In this document: positions 1 to 9,413 of the stretch, one piece after another
How the letters are laid out: each line of letters begins with the position of its first letter
Numbering within the stretch: position 1 is the stretch's first letter
NCBI RefSeq assembly: GCF_010384365.1
Contig: NZ_CP048397.1
Span: 4,960,001 to 5,024,000, forward strand
Direction of reading: 5' to 3'
DNA length: 64,000 nt
From: Streptomyces sp. S4.7
GTDB taxonomy: Bacteria > Actinomycetota > Actinomycetes > Streptomycetales > Streptomycetaceae
Notes under the pieces: generated by a model
Told to the model about the DNA's origin: nothing
Databases searched by the model: none
What the model saw: the letters and a program-made list of their open reading frames with translations, nothing else
Program-made: the position numbers and the translations under genes

Positions 1-110
1 TTCTGTACGGCGACGGCCGGAATGAGGGTGCTGTGACTCTATCGGTACGTCGATAAAGTGAGCAGAGGGGCCCACGTATGAGCATGAACCCTTGATGGGA
101 CCATAGGAAG

Positions 111-719
111 GTGGCAGCGAAGCGAGGCAATCAGACGGTGCGGAGCATGTTCCTGTCGATGGCGGTCGTCGTCGCCGTCGCGGGGGTTTTCTACGTGGCC
201 AATCCGCACGACGAGGACGCGGATCCCCTGCCCGCGGTCGACTACCGGGTCGAGCTGGTGACGGCGCAGCGAGCCGCCCCGTACCCGGTGCTGGCCCCGA
301 AGGGTCTCCCCAAGACATGGAAGCCGACATCCGTGTCGTACGCGAGGCAGGACGGTAACTCCTGGCATCTCGGCTTCCTCGACCCCGGCCGTGAGTACGT
401 GGCCGTGGAGCAGTCGACGGCGCCGGCGCGGAAGTACATCGCCGACGTCACGCACCACGCCGAGGACACCGGGAAGACCGCGCGGGTGGGCGGCGAGACC
501 TGGCAGCGGTGGGAGGGGCCGAAGTACGACGCCCTGGTGCGGTCCGCCGACGGGGCGACGACGGTCGTGACGGGTACGGCGCCGTACGAGCGGCTCGTCG
601 AGATGGCGGAGTCGCTGGAGTCCGACAAGGCGCCGGCTGCCGGTACCGGCACAGACGCCGACACCGGCACAGACACCGACGCAGGGTCCGACGCCGACGC
701 CGGATCCGGCGAGGCCTGA
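111..719 (+). CDS. DUF4245-family membrane-anchored protein
   Basis: A 202-residue protein with one N-terminal membrane segment (about residues 12-30) and an extracytoplasmic domain that resembles the actinobacterial DUF4245 family, known for this position beside xseA/xseB and ispH. The function of the family is unknown. The tail after about residue 175 is a Thr/Asp/Gly/Ala low-complexity stretch encoded by degenerate six-base units (nt 645-715), so it is probably disordered. The start is the GTG at 111; no well-spaced ribosome site is visible. A TATCG/CGATA inverted repeat (40-55) lies upstream and could be an operator. The gene ends at a strong convergent terminator. Confidence 0.8.
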   Translation: MAAKRGNQTVRSMFLSMAVVVAVAGVFYVANPHDEDADPLPAVDYRVELVTAQRAAPYPVLAPKGLPKTWKPTSVSYARQDGNSWHLGFLDPGREYVAVEQSTAPARKYIADVTHHAEDTGKTARVGGETWQRWEGPKYDALVRSADGATTVVTGTAPYERLVEMAESLESDKAPAAGTGTDADTGTDTDAGSDADAGSGEA

Positions 720-731
720 GCGGTTCGAGAG

Positions 732-778
732 CGACGAGGAGGCCGCCGTCCCCCGGAGGGACGGCGGCCTCCTCGTCG
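732..778. terminator. Bidirectional terminator hairpin
   Basis: A perfect 21-bp stem (732-752 with 758-778) with a five-base loop sits between two convergent genes, so it can terminate both. Confidence 0.85.
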
Positions 779-800
779 TGCGTGAAAGGGGCCCGGCCCC

Positions 801-1391
801 TCAGGCGGTCGTGACGACCTCGTCGTACGACCGGCGCGGGGAACGCGCGGACCAGGCGTTGTCGCCGGGCCTGCCGATGTTCACGACCATCAGGGGCGTG
901 TGGTCGCCGTCCAGGAACTCCTTCTGGACGCCGGCGTGGTCGAAGCCCGTCATCGGGCCCGCGGCCAGACCGGCGGCGCGGATGCCGACGATGAAGTAGG
1001 CGGCCTGGAGCGCCGCGTTCATACCGGCGTTCTGCTCGCGCACCGGACGCTGGGAGAAGATCGCGTCCTTGGCGGCGGGGAAGGCCGGGAAGAGCTCGGG
1101 GAGCTCCTCGTGGAACTCGTTGTCGGCGGCGAAGATCGCGACCAGCGGGGCGGTGGACGTCTTGGGCTTGTTGCCGTTGCTCATGTGCTGGACGAGCCGC
1201 TCGCGGGCCTCGGGGGAGCGGACCATGACGACGCGCAGCGGCGTCTGGTTGTAGGCGGTGGGACCGAACTTCACGAGGTCGTAGATCGCCTGGATCTGCT
1301 CTTCGGTCACCGGCTCGTCGGTGAACGTGTTGGCGGTGCGGGCCTCACGGAAGAGGAGGTCCTGGGCGGCCGGGTCAAGAACGAGGGACAT
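801..1391 (-). CDS. Nitroreductase-family FMN oxidoreductase, malonic semialdehyde reductase-like
   Basis: A 196-residue protein that looks like the RutE/HadB branch of the nitroreductase fold. Members reduce malonic semialdehyde to 3-hydroxypropionate or reduce nitro and quinone substrates, using NAD(P)H and FMN. Visible family features are the N-terminal ARTANTFTDEPV region, the GPTAYNQTPLRVV motif (about residues 47-59) and the AAGLAAGPMTGFD segment near residue 142. The ATG follows a GGAAGG ribosome site about nine bases upstream. It appears monocistronic. No rut genes for pyrimidine degradation are nearby, so the exact substrate is open. Confidence 0.85.
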   Translation of the reverse strand: MSLVLDPAAQDLLFREARTANTFTDEPVTEEQIQAIYDLVKFGPTAYNQTPLRVVMVRSPEARERLVQHMSNGNKPKTSTAPLVAIFAADNEFHEELPELFPAFPAAKDAIFSQRPVREQNAGMNAALQAAYFIVGIRAAGLAAGPMTGFDHAGVQKEFLDGDHTPLMVVNIGRPGDNAWSARSPRRSYDEVVTTA

Positions 1392-1448
1392 CTGGGCGTA
1401 CCTTCCGAACGGGCAGACGGACCGAATGATCGATCAAACGTCTCCGTC

Positions 1449-1477
1449 AACGTACGCCGGGATGTATTAACTTTCAA
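1449..1477 (-). promoter_or_regulatory. Candidate promoter of the nitroreductase gene
   Basis: Read on the minus strand there is TTGAAA (1472-1477), a 17-base spacer and TACGTT (1449-1454), a reasonable vegetative-type promoter about 58 bases before the ATG. The rest of 1392-1612 shows no gene. Confidence 0.4.
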
Positions 1478-1612
1478 CTAAAACCGGGGCTGCGGTGACT
1501 CGCTTCACACGATGTTGACAAGGGGCGCTCCGACGGCCGCCGCCCGATGGGCCCCTGCGCGCCGGACAGGGACTACCGGCCGGGGCCGGCCGAGGCCGTC
1601 AATCCCCGGCCT

Positions 1613-1870
1613 TCAGCCCCGGTCGTCCGGGCCGGAGGCCGGTGCCGGATCCGCCAGGGAGGCGTCGAGGCGGGCGCGGGCGCCGTCCAGCCAGCGGCGG
1701 CAGACCCTGGCCAGCTCCTCGCCCCGCTCCCACAGGGCCAGCGACTCCTCCAGCGTCGTACCGCCGGTCTCCAGGCGGCGCACGACGTCGATCAGCTCGT
1801 CCCGCGCCTGCTCGTAGCCGGGCGCGTCCGCCCCGGCGGCCGTTGCTGTCCCGCTGTCCTTCTTGGCCAT
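1613..1870 (-). CDS. xseB: Exodeoxyribonuclease VII small subunit
   Basis: An 85-residue acidic helical protein. The GYEQARDELIDVVRRLE and TTLEESLALWERGEEL segments are the family core. Several copies bind each XseA chain to form exonuclease VII, which degrades single-stranded DNA from both ends. The start is taken at the ATG at 1870 because GGTGGA lies six bases upstream; an in-frame start ten codons earlier has no such site. It follows xseA by 69 bases on the same strand, so the two are likely co-expressed. Confidence 0.93.
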   Translation of the reverse strand: MAKKDSGTATAAGADAPGYEQARDELIDVVRRLETGGTTLEESLALWERGEELARVCRRWLDGARARLDASLADPAPASGPDDRG

Positions 1871-1939
1871 GTGATCCACCCTAAATGCGGTCTGCGACAA
1901 CGAATCGTTGAGGAAATGCGTGCGTCGTGCGCCTGCGGC

Positions 1940-3148
1940 TCATTCGGAGACGCGCACCGTGAACTCGCCCTCCGCCACCCTGGCCCGGAGCTCCTGGTCC
2001 GCCGAGACCTCCGCCGGGGAGCGGACGACGGCCCCGTCCGGCCGCTGGAGCACCGCGTATCCGCGCTCCAGGGTCGCCGCCGGCGAGAGCGAGACCACCC
2101 TCGCCCGGGTGTGCGACAGCTCGGAGTCCGCGCGGTCCAGCAGATGCCGCAGCACCCGCCGGCTCCGGTCGGCCAGCGCGTCGATCTCGCTCTCGCGCTC
2201 CTCGACCATCCGCTGCGGGCGCTCCATCACCGGCCGGGCCAGCGCGTGCGCGAGCCCGCGCTCCTCCCGGTCGAGCAGCCCCTGCACCGTCCGCAGCGCC
2301 CGGTCCCGCAGCGCCTGCACACGGTCCAGCTCCTCGCCGACGTCCGGCACGGTCTTCTTCGCCGCGTCCGTGGGCGTCGACGCCCGTACGTCGGCGACGA
2401 GGTCCAGCAGCGGGGAGTCCGGCTCGTGGCCGATCGCCGACACGACGGGCGTACGGCAGTCGGCCACCGCCCGTACCAACTGCTCGTCCGAGAACGGCAG
2501 CAGATCCTCCACACTGCCGCCGCCACGCGCCACGATGATCACATCGACCTCGGGCAGATCGTCCAGCTCCTTGACCGCCTGCACGACCTGACTCACCGCG
2601 TTGACACCCTGTACCGCGGTGTTGCGGACCTCGAAGCGGACGGCGGGCCAGCGCCGTCGCGCGTTCTCCAGGACATCCCGCTCGGCCGCCGACGCCCGGC
2701 CACAGACGAGCCCGATCAGCTGCGGAAGAAAAGGCAGCGGCCGCTTGCGATCGGCGGCGAACAGCCCTTCGGCGCCGAGGGACTTCTTCAACTGCTCCAG
2801 CCTGACGAGCAGTTCGCCGATGCCGACGGGCTTTATCTCGGCGGCTCGCAGCGACAACTGCCCCCTCGGCGCGTACCACTCCGGCTTCGCGTGCACCACG
2901 ACCCGCGCGCCCTCGGACACGACGTCGGCGATCGCGTCGAAGACCTGCCGGTAGCAAGTGACGCTCACCGAGATGTCGTACGACGGGTCGCGCAGCGTCA
3001 GGAACACGACCCCGGCACCCGGCCTGCGCGACAGCTGGGTGATCTGTCCCTCGACCCAGATGGCGCCGAGCCGGTCGATCCAGCCGCCGATGAGTCGCGA
3101 CACCTCACCGACGGGCAGCGGGGCTTCCGCGGACGTGTTGAGAGCCAT
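1940..3148 (-). CDS. xseA: Exodeoxyribonuclease VII large subunit
   Basis: A 402-residue catalytic subunit of exonuclease VII. An N-terminal OB-fold (about residues 8-105; PLPVGEVSRLIGGWIDRL, IWVEGQITQLSRRPGAG) binds single-stranded DNA. The nuclease domain carries the conserved ARGGGSVEDLLPFSDE motif near residue 205, and a coiled-coil helical region follows (about 260-340). The length is normal. The start at 3148 is preferred over an in-frame ATG ten codons earlier because a TACGCT -10 element lies exactly seven bases before it, the leaderless arrangement seen repeatedly in this window. It is transcribed ahead of xseB. Confidence 0.95.
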   Translation of the reverse strand: MALNTSAEAPLPVGEVSRLIGGWIDRLGAIWVEGQITQLSRRPGAGVVFLTLRDPSYDISVSVTCYRQVFDAIADVVSEGARVVVHAKPEWYAPRGQLSLRAAEIKPVGIGELLVRLEQLKKSLGAEGLFAADRKRPLPFLPQLIGLVCGRASAAERDVLENARRRWPAVRFEVRNTAVQGVNAVSQVVQAVKELDDLPEVDVIIVARGGGSVEDLLPFSDEQLVRAVADCRTPVVSAIGHEPDSPLLDLVADVRASTPTDAAKKTVPDVGEELDRVQALRDRALRTVQGLLDREERGLAHALARPVMERPQRMVEERESEIDALADRSRRVLRHLLDRADSELSHTRARVVSLSPAATLERGYAVLQRPDGAVVRSPAEVSADQELRARVAEGEFTVRVSE

Positions 3149-3155
3149 GCCGTCG

Positions 3156-3161
3156 AGCGTA
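3156..3161 (-). promoter_or_regulatory. Leaderless -10 element of xseA
   Basis: TACGCT on the minus strand, seven bases before the ATG at 3148; this spacing would place the transcript start at or next to the start codon. Confidence 0.55.
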
Positions 3162-3256
3162 TCGGCCGCCTCCGACAACGCGGTCCACGCCGCGAAGCGC
3201 CCGCCCCGTCCCTACGGGACGTACGGGAGCGAAGAAGGACCCGCACAGGTCGGAAC

Positions 3257-4771
3257 CTACGGAGCCTTCCGCGTCAGCGTGCGACGACGCCACTGGATCG
3301 CGAGCACCACCAGCCCCACCGCCAGCCAGATCGCGCCCACCACCTGCGCCGACTCGGCCGCCTCCACGATCACGGCGACCAGCACACCCGCGCCGACCAC
3401 CGGCGCCACCACATGCGCCAGGATCCGTGGCGGGCCCTCCATGCGCCGTACCGCGTACCACCCGACCACCGACGCGTGCAGCAGGATGAACGCCGTCAGG
3501 GCCCCGATGTCGACCACCGACACCAGATGGTCCAGCCCGTTGTCGTTCCTGGCCGCCCAAACGGCGGCGATCAGCGTCACCACCGCCGCGAGCAGCAGCG
3601 CCACGCGGGGCGTGCCCGCGTCCGTACGGGACAGCAGCCGCGGCAGCCGCCGCTCCCGGCCCATCGCGAAGAGCAGCCGGGCGGCGGCGGCCTGACCCGC
3701 CAGCGCGGCGAACGCGGCGCCGATCGCCTTGCTCACCGCGACCAGATCGTGCAGCCACGTTCCTACGGAGGCGTCCACCGCGTCGTAGAAGGCCGACCCC
3801 TGCTTCGTCGGGTCGGCGGCCAACTCCGCCGAGCTGAGGGGTTCGAGGAGCGCCACGAGGTACGTCTGCGCCACGAACAGCACACCGGCGAGCGCCAGAC
3901 AGAACAGCACCGCCCGAGCCACCTTCCGCGAACCGCCCGTCACCTCCTCGGCGAACGAGGCGATCGCGTCGAAGCCCAGATACGACAGCACGGCGACCGA
4001 CACCCCGCTGAGCACCGCCGTCAGTGAGAAGGTCAGATCGCCCGTGAGCGGTGACAGCCAGCCGCGTGTCGCGCCGTCCTGTGTGAGCACCACGATCGCC
4101 GACACCAGGAACACCACCAGCACCACGATCTCCATCGCGAGCACGAAGAAGCCGACACGCGCGGCCGCCCGTACACCCCAGAGATTGAGCAGCGTGGTGA
4201 TCACGACGGCGAGCCCCGTCCAGATCCACCGGTCGACGGAGGGCACCAGCGCCTCCATCGCGATCCCGGCGAAGAGATACGCGACGGCGGGGATCAGGAG
4301 GTAGTCGAGCATCGCCATCCACCCGGCGATGAATCCCGGCCCCTCTCCGAGCCCCTTGCGGGCGTAGGCGAAGACCGAACCGGCCTGCGGCGCGACCCGG
4401 ATCATCTGCGCGTAACTGAAGGCCGTGAACGCCATCGCGACGGTGGCGAAGACGTAGACGAGCGCCACGGCCCCGTGCGACTTGGCGTCCAGCGTGCCGT
4501 ACACACCGACGGGCGCCATGGGCGCGATGAAGAGGAGCCCGTACACGACGAGATCCCGGAACCCGAGAGTCCGCCGCAGTCCGCCCACGGCGTCCGCGCC
4601 CCCGCCGCCGCCCGTATCTGAGGGTCCGTCCGGACCCAGGTCCGGCTCGGACCCGCGGCCGAAGCCGTCGCCGCCGCCCGTACGCGGGTTCGTTCCGCCC
4701 GTTTTGCCGGTGCCGCCCGTACTTCCCGCGCCGCCCGTACCGTCCGCATCGCCCGCACCGCTGTCGGCCAT
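3257..4771 (-). CDS. APC-superfamily amino acid/polyamine permease
   Basis: A 504-residue integral membrane protein with about twelve hydrophobic segments from residue 70 on. The first segment shows the APC signature (FRDLVVYGLLFIAPMAPVGVYG) and FSYAQMIRVAPQAGSVFAYARKGLG follows, typical of cation-coupled amino acid or polyamine importers. Residues 1-60 are a Gly/Thr/Asp-rich, probably disordered cytoplasmic tail. The start ATG at 4771 is preceded by GGAGGG. It diverges from ispH across an 85-bp gap. The substrate cannot be read from sequence; PuuP-like polyamine or amino acid transport is possible. Confidence 0.85.
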   Translation of the reverse strand: MADSGAGDADGTGGAGSTGGTGKTGGTNPRTGGGDGFGRGSEPDLGPDGPSDTGGGGGADAVGGLRRTLGFRDLVVYGLLFIAPMAPVGVYGTLDAKSHGAVALVYVFATVAMAFTAFSYAQMIRVAPQAGSVFAYARKGLGEGPGFIAGWMAMLDYLLIPAVAYLFAGIAMEALVPSVDRWIWTGLAVVITTLLNLWGVRAAARVGFFVLAMEIVVLVVFLVSAIVVLTQDGATRGWLSPLTGDLTFSLTAVLSGVSVAVLSYLGFDAIASFAEEVTGGSRKVARAVLFCLALAGVLFVAQTYLVALLEPLSSAELAADPTKQGSAFYDAVDASVGTWLHDLVAVSKAIGAAFAALAGQAAAARLLFAMGRERRLPRLLSRTDAGTPRVALLLAAVVTLIAAVWAARNDNGLDHLVSVVDIGALTAFILLHASVVGWYAVRRMEGPPRILAHVVAPVVGAGVLVAVIVEAAESAQVVGAIWLAVGLVVLAIQWRRRTLTRKAP

Positions 4772-4843
4772 GGCGTCCCTCCGTCGATCACGTAGGCCCA
4801 GTCTCGGCCCGGCGGGCGATCTTCCGCCTCTTCTGGACGGCCT

Positions 4844-4849
4844 TACGAT
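4844..4849 (+). promoter_or_regulatory. Leaderless -10 element of ispH
   Basis: TACGAT lies seven bases before the ATG at 4857. This supports that ATG over the ATG at 4848, which would overlap the -10 itself. Confidence 0.55.
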
Positions 4850-4856
4850 GGTGAGC

Positions 4857-5885
4857 ATGACTGCTACGCCCAGCCCGTCGCCCGCCGCCACCCCGAGTGG
4901 AGACGCCGCGCGCCGCGCCGGCAAACGCGTCCTGCTCGCCGCGCCCCGTGGTTACTGCGCCGGCGTCGACCGTGCCGTGATCGCCGTGGAGAAAGCCCTG
5001 GAGCAGTACGGGGCACCGATCTATGTCCGCCACGAAATCGTCCACAACAAGTATGTCGTGCAGACCCTTCAGAAGAAGGGCGCGATCTTCGTCGAGGAGA
5101 CGGCGGAGGTCCCCGAGGGATCGATCGTCATGTTCTCCGCGCACGGAGTGGCCCCCGTCGTCCACGACGAGGCCGCCGACCGCAAACTCGCGACCATCGA
5201 CGCGACCTGCCCCCTGGTCACCAAGGTCCACAAGGAAGCCGTCCGCTTCGCCAACGACGACTACGACATCCTGCTGATCGGCCACGACGGCCACGAAGAG
5301 GTGATCGGCACCTCCGGCGAGGCCCCCGACCACATCACGCTGGTCGACGGACCCGGCGATGTCGCCAACGTCGAGGTGCGCGACGAGTCCAAGGTCGTCT
5401 GGCTCTCCCAGACGACCCTCTCCGTGGACGAGACGATGGAGACCGTCGACAAGCTCAAGGAGAAGTTCCCGCTGCTGATCTCGCCGCCGAGCGACGACAT
5501 CTGCTACGCCACACAGAACCGGCAGATCGCCGTCAAGCAGATGGGCGCCGACGCGGACCTGGTCATCGTCGTCGGGTCGAAGAACTCGTCCAACTCGGTA
5601 CGGTTGGTCGAGGTCGCCCTCGGCGCGGGCTCCCGCGACGCGCATCTGGTGGACTCCGCCGACGAGATCGACGAGGCGTGGCTGGAAGGCGTCACGACGG
5701 TCGGTGTCACCTCCGGCGCGTCCGTCCCCGAGATCCTGGTCGAAGGTGTCCTGGAGTGGCTCACCGGCCACGGCTTCGAAGACGTCGAGATCGTCAAGGC
5801 CGCCGAGGAGTCGATCGTCTTCTCGCTGCCGAAGGAACTCCGCCGTGACCTGCGCGCGGAGGCGGCCGCCCTGGCCGAGAAGTAG
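4857..5885 (+). CDS. ispH: 4-hydroxy-3-methylbut-2-enyl diphosphate reductase
   Basis: A 342-residue iron-sulfur enzyme of the MEP isoprenoid pathway that converts HMBPP to IPP and DMAPP. The three cysteines expected to ligate the 4Fe-4S cluster are visible: C34 (PRGYCAGV), C118 (DATCPLV) and C216 (DICYATQNRQ). HEIVHNKYVV and GHDGHEEVIGT are conserved substrate-pocket motifs. An Ala/Ser/Pro-rich leader precedes residue 25. The start was chosen from the leaderless -10 spacing. It reads in the same direction as ppgK, 34 bases downstream. Confidence 0.97.
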   Translation: MTATPSPSPAATPSGDAARRAGKRVLLAAPRGYCAGVDRAVIAVEKALEQYGAPIYVRHEIVHNKYVVQTLQKKGAIFVEETAEVPEGSIVMFSAHGVAPVVHDEAADRKLATIDATCPLVTKVHKEAVRFANDDYDILLIGHDGHEEVIGTSGEAPDHITLVDGPGDVANVEVRDESKVVWLSQTTLSVDETMETVDKLKEKFPLLISPPSDDICYATQNRQIAVKQMGADADLVIVVGSKNSSNSVRLVEVALGAGSRDAHLVDSADEIDEAWLEGVTTVGVTSGASVPEILVEGVLEWLTGHGFEDVEIVKAAEESIVFSLPKELRRDLRAEAAALAEK

Positions 5886-5906
5886 GGCAGCGCGGTCATC
5901 TCCCCG

Positions 5907-5912
5907 TAACGT
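5907..5912 (+). promoter_or_regulatory. Leaderless -10 element of ppgK
   Basis: TAACGT lies seven bases before the ATG at 5920, so ppgK may have its own promoter inside the 34-bp gap after ispH. Confidence 0.45.
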
Positions 5913-5919
5913 TGCGTCC

Positions 5920-6657
5920 ATGAACGTCTTCGGAGTGGACATCGGCGGCTCTGGCATCAAGGGCGCGCCCGTGGACCTGGAGCGCGGTGAACTGGCAGAG
6001 CCGCGCCACAAAGTGCTCACCCCGCAGCCGGCCACACCCGACGAGGTGGCCGGCTGCGTCGCCGAGGTGGTCGAGCACTTCAGCTGGTCCGGCCCGGTCG
6101 GCATCACCTTCCCGGGAGTGGTCACGGGCTCGGTCGTCCGCACGGCCGCGAACGTCGACAAGCGCTGGATCGACATGGACGCCGGCAAACTGCTCGGCGA
6201 CCGGCTGAAGCTGCCCGTCACGATCCTCAACGACGGGGACGCGGCGGGCGTGGCCGAGATGACCTTCGGCGCGGGCAAGGGCCGGCGGGGCACCGTCTTC
6301 CTGCTGACCTTCGGTACGGGGATCGGCAGCGCCCTGTTCATCGACGGCACACTCGTCCCGAACACCGAGCTGGGTCATCTGGAGCTGAACGGCCACGACG
6401 CGGAGAAGCACGCGTCGACGAAGGCCAAGGACGACCACGACCTGAGCTGGCACCACTGGGCGCACCGGGTGCAGAAGTATCTGGCGCATCTGGAGATGCT
6501 GTTCTCGCCGGAGCTGTTCATCATCGGCGGCGGGGTGAGCCGCAAGGCGGACAAGTTCGTTCATCTGATCGAGGACATCAAGGCGGAGATCGTCCCGGCG
6601 CAGCTTCAGAACAACGCGGGGATCGTGGGAGCCGCGATGACAGCCGCGGAACGCTGA
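5920..6657 (+). CDS. ppgK: Polyphosphate glucokinase (ROK family)
   Basis: A 245-residue ROK-family kinase that phosphorylates glucose to glucose-6-phosphate using polyphosphate or ATP. The N-terminal phosphate-binding loop GVDIGGSGIKGAPVD (residues 5-19), the catalytic region ILNDGDAAGVAEM (D105) and TFGTGIGSALF match the actinobacterial PPGK type. The polypeptide lacks the zinc-binding cysteine cluster of many other ROK proteins, as expected for PPGK. The length is normal. It stands directly after ispH. Confidence 0.95.
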   Translation: MNVFGVDIGGSGIKGAPVDLERGELAEPRHKVLTPQPATPDEVAGCVAEVVEHFSWSGPVGITFPGVVTGSVVRTAANVDKRWIDMDAGKLLGDRLKLPVTILNDGDAAGVAEMTFGAGKGRRGTVFLLTFGTGIGSALFIDGTLVPNTELGHLELNGHDAEKHASTKAKDDHDLSWHHWAHRVQKYLAHLEMLFSPELFIIGGGVSRKADKFVHLIEDIKAEIVPAQLQNNAGIVGAAMTAAER

Positions 6658-6666
6658 CCCGAAGGG

Positions 6667-6693
6667 CCGGGCAGGCCGCCGAAGCCTGTCCGG
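6667..6693 (+). terminator. Weak hairpin after ppgK
   Basis: A ten-base stem with one G-T pair (6667-6676 with 6684-6693) begins nine bases after the ppgK stop, in the converging gap with the DUF6542 gene. No other feature is visible in 6694-6851. Confidence 0.4.
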
Positions 6694-6851
6694 CACTCGG
6701 ACGCCACGACCCAGGCCTTGTCGGGCGGATCTTCGAGGGCCGGGACGCCGGCACCTCGCCGCCGTCCGAGTACGTCCAGCACGATCCTCCGCCTTGCGAT
6801 CGCACGCACCAGACCCCGCTCCCTGATCCGGCCTGATCCAAACGACAGACC

Positions 6852-7496
6852 CTAGCCCCGGCGCGCGATCGCGCTCGTGCCCGCCTTCGCCGCCGCACCC
6901 GCTCCGGCACTCGCTTTCGAACCCGCTCCCGCGCCCGGACCGGCCCCGCGGGCGGCGGCGTCGCGTGCGCGCTGGCGGCGGCCCATCTGGCGGACCTTCC
7001 GTACGGAGGCGATGACCCCGGCCACGAGCGTGCCGCCGTACAGCCAGCCCGCCTGAACGGCCAGCGCGGTGACGACGGCCATCGTCTGACCGCCGATGCC
7101 GCTCGTCCCGCCGGAGATCGGGACGGTGCCGAAGGCGAAGGCGATCGGCACGCTGATCGGGGCGGTCACCAGATCGGCGGTCCGCACCCAGAACGCGGTC
7201 AAGGCGCTGACCGGGAGGAACAGCAGCCCGTAGACCAGGGGCTCACCGTCGAACAGCAACTGGTCCAGGCACCCGATCACGAACATCGTGGCGGCGGCGA
7301 ACAGCCCGGCGCCCAGGCCGGTCAGCCGGGGATTCGGGAGTCTGCGCAGGGTGAGCACGACAGGCGGCACCCGGCGCCCGGTCGGCGCCGGGACCCGGTA
7401 GACGGCGGCGGTGTCGGTGACGGCGCCCCGCGGACTGAGAGGGCTCTGCGGCGGCCGCGGCCGGCGCTGGGGGGGACGTGTCCTGTGCTGCTCCAC
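6852..7496 (-). CDS. DUF6542-family membrane protein
   Basis: A 214-residue protein with a Pro/Arg-rich cytoplasmic N-terminus, four or five membrane segments between about residues 55 and 165 (LTGLGAGLFAAATMFVIGCLDQLLF, PLVYGLLFLPVSALTAF), and an Ala/Gly/Lys-rich basic tail. It matches the Streptomyces DUF6542 family usually found between ppgK and ychF; function unknown. The start is the GTG at 7496, supported by TAGGTT seven bases upstream. Confidence 0.8.
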   Translation of the reverse strand: MEQHRTRPPQRRPRPPQSPLSPRGAVTDTAAVYRVPAPTGRRVPPVVLTLRRLPNPRLTGLGAGLFAAATMFVIGCLDQLLFDGEPLVYGLLFLPVSALTAFWVRTADLVTAPISVPIAFAFGTVPISGGTSGIGGQTMAVVTALAVQAGWLYGGTLVAGVIASVRKVRQMGRRQRARDAAARGAGPGAGAGSKASAGAGAAAKAGTSAIARRG

Positions 7497-7503
7497 CGGA
7501 ACA

Positions 7504-7509
7504 ACCTAG
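7504..7509 (-). promoter_or_regulatory. Leaderless -10 element of the DUF6542 gene
   Basis: TAGGTT on the minus strand, seven bases before the GTG at 7496. The remaining gap up to ychF (7510-7739) has no gene. Confidence 0.5.
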
Positions 7510-7739
7510 GTCGCATGGGTGTCGGATTCAGGCGATGGACACGCCCTTTGGGCGACCTTGGCGTTGCGTTCGACGGACGCTGGGCGTGTCGCGCCGACGG
7601 GTGCCGCCATCTGCCGTACCGACTGCCGTCGGCCGCCGGGACGGCCCGCCCGTAAACTGGGGGATCGGCCCGCATCCGGGCCGTACCGGCCGTCCGGCCG
7701 TACAGGCTCAGCCAGTCCTCACTTCAGGAAGTCGCCAAC

Positions 7740-8828
<1,089 letters not shown>

Positions 8829-8844
8829 GCTCCAGCACGTTCGC

Positions 8845-8876
8845 GCCCCGCCGCCCCGCCGCCCCGCCGCCCCGCC
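8845..8876. repeat. Four tandem copies of an 8-base unit
   Basis: Four exact copies of GCCCCGCC lie 16 bases after the ychF stop and just before the terminator palindrome; the length is likely to vary between strains. Confidence 0.8.
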
Positions 8877-8880
8877 GCCG

Positions 8881-8916
8881 CGCCGCCCCACCGGTTCCGG
8901 AACCGGTGGGGCGGCG
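8881..8916. terminator. Perfect 36-bp palindrome, probable terminator of ychF
   Basis: The 18 bases 8881-8898 are exactly complementary to 8899-8916, which would fold as a long GC-rich hairpin in the ychF 3' region. Confidence 0.75.
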
Positions 8917-8935
8917 CGGCGCGTCTGTGGTCGGT

Positions 8936-9301
8936 GTGACCACACCATCGAGGACAGCGCGTACAGAGGCGCGGCAGACGCATGGCTGGGCCGGGTGTCT
9001 GGCCGTCGCCGCCGGGTCTGTCACGGGGGTTGTCGCGTGGGGCGTCGGGGCCGCGCCCGCTCTGCGTGGAGGGTTCGAGGGCGAGCGGGACCTGAGCCTG
9101 CTCTACCTCGACGGTCCGGTGATCGTTTTCGGTGCGCCCGCTCTCGCGCTGGGGGTCTGGGCCCTGGTGGGCGGTGTGTTGCGGGCCCGGGACCGGATGG
9201 CGGCCGTGGCCGTGCTGCTCGTGCTGGCGGCCGTCGCCTGGGGGTGCGGGGAGTGGCTGGAGATGCGTACGGATCGGTTCACGCGTGGTGACTCCTGGTG
9301 A
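8936..9301 (+). CDS. Small hypothetical membrane protein
   Basis: A 121-residue reading frame with three hydrophobic segments (about residues 19-38, 55-76 and 85-103), of the form GCLAVAAGSVTGVVAWGVG and MAAVAVLLVLAAVAWGCGEW. I do not recognise a family. The frame is open far upstream, so the start is uncertain: GTG at 8936 is used and GTG at 8927 is equally possible; both lie next to the terminator palindrome. The hydrophobic pattern and the codon bias of this frame favour a real gene over the opposite strand. Confidence 0.55.
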   Translation: MTTPSRTARTEARQTHGWAGCLAVAAGSVTGVVAWGVGAAPALRGGFEGERDLSLLYLDGPVIVFGAPALALGVWALVGGVLRARDRMAAVAVLLVLAAVAWGCGEWLEMRTDRFTRGDSW

Positions 9302-9413
9302 ACGACCGTGACTTCGGCCGTTTTCCCGGGAGGGGAGAACGCGCGGCGGGCATGATGGCTGTCGGCGCGACCGGCCGGCGTCGCGTCGTGGCGTCGCGTT
9401 GAAGGAGTGGCAC

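Noticed and set aside
1513..1518. TTGACA as a plus-strand -35 element
   Set aside because: No -10 follows at a suitable distance and there is no plus-strand gene downstream.
1547..4027. A long plus-strand frame opposite xseB, xseA and the permease
   Set aside because: Rich in Arg, His and Gln with no recognisable motif; the minus-strand genes explain the region.
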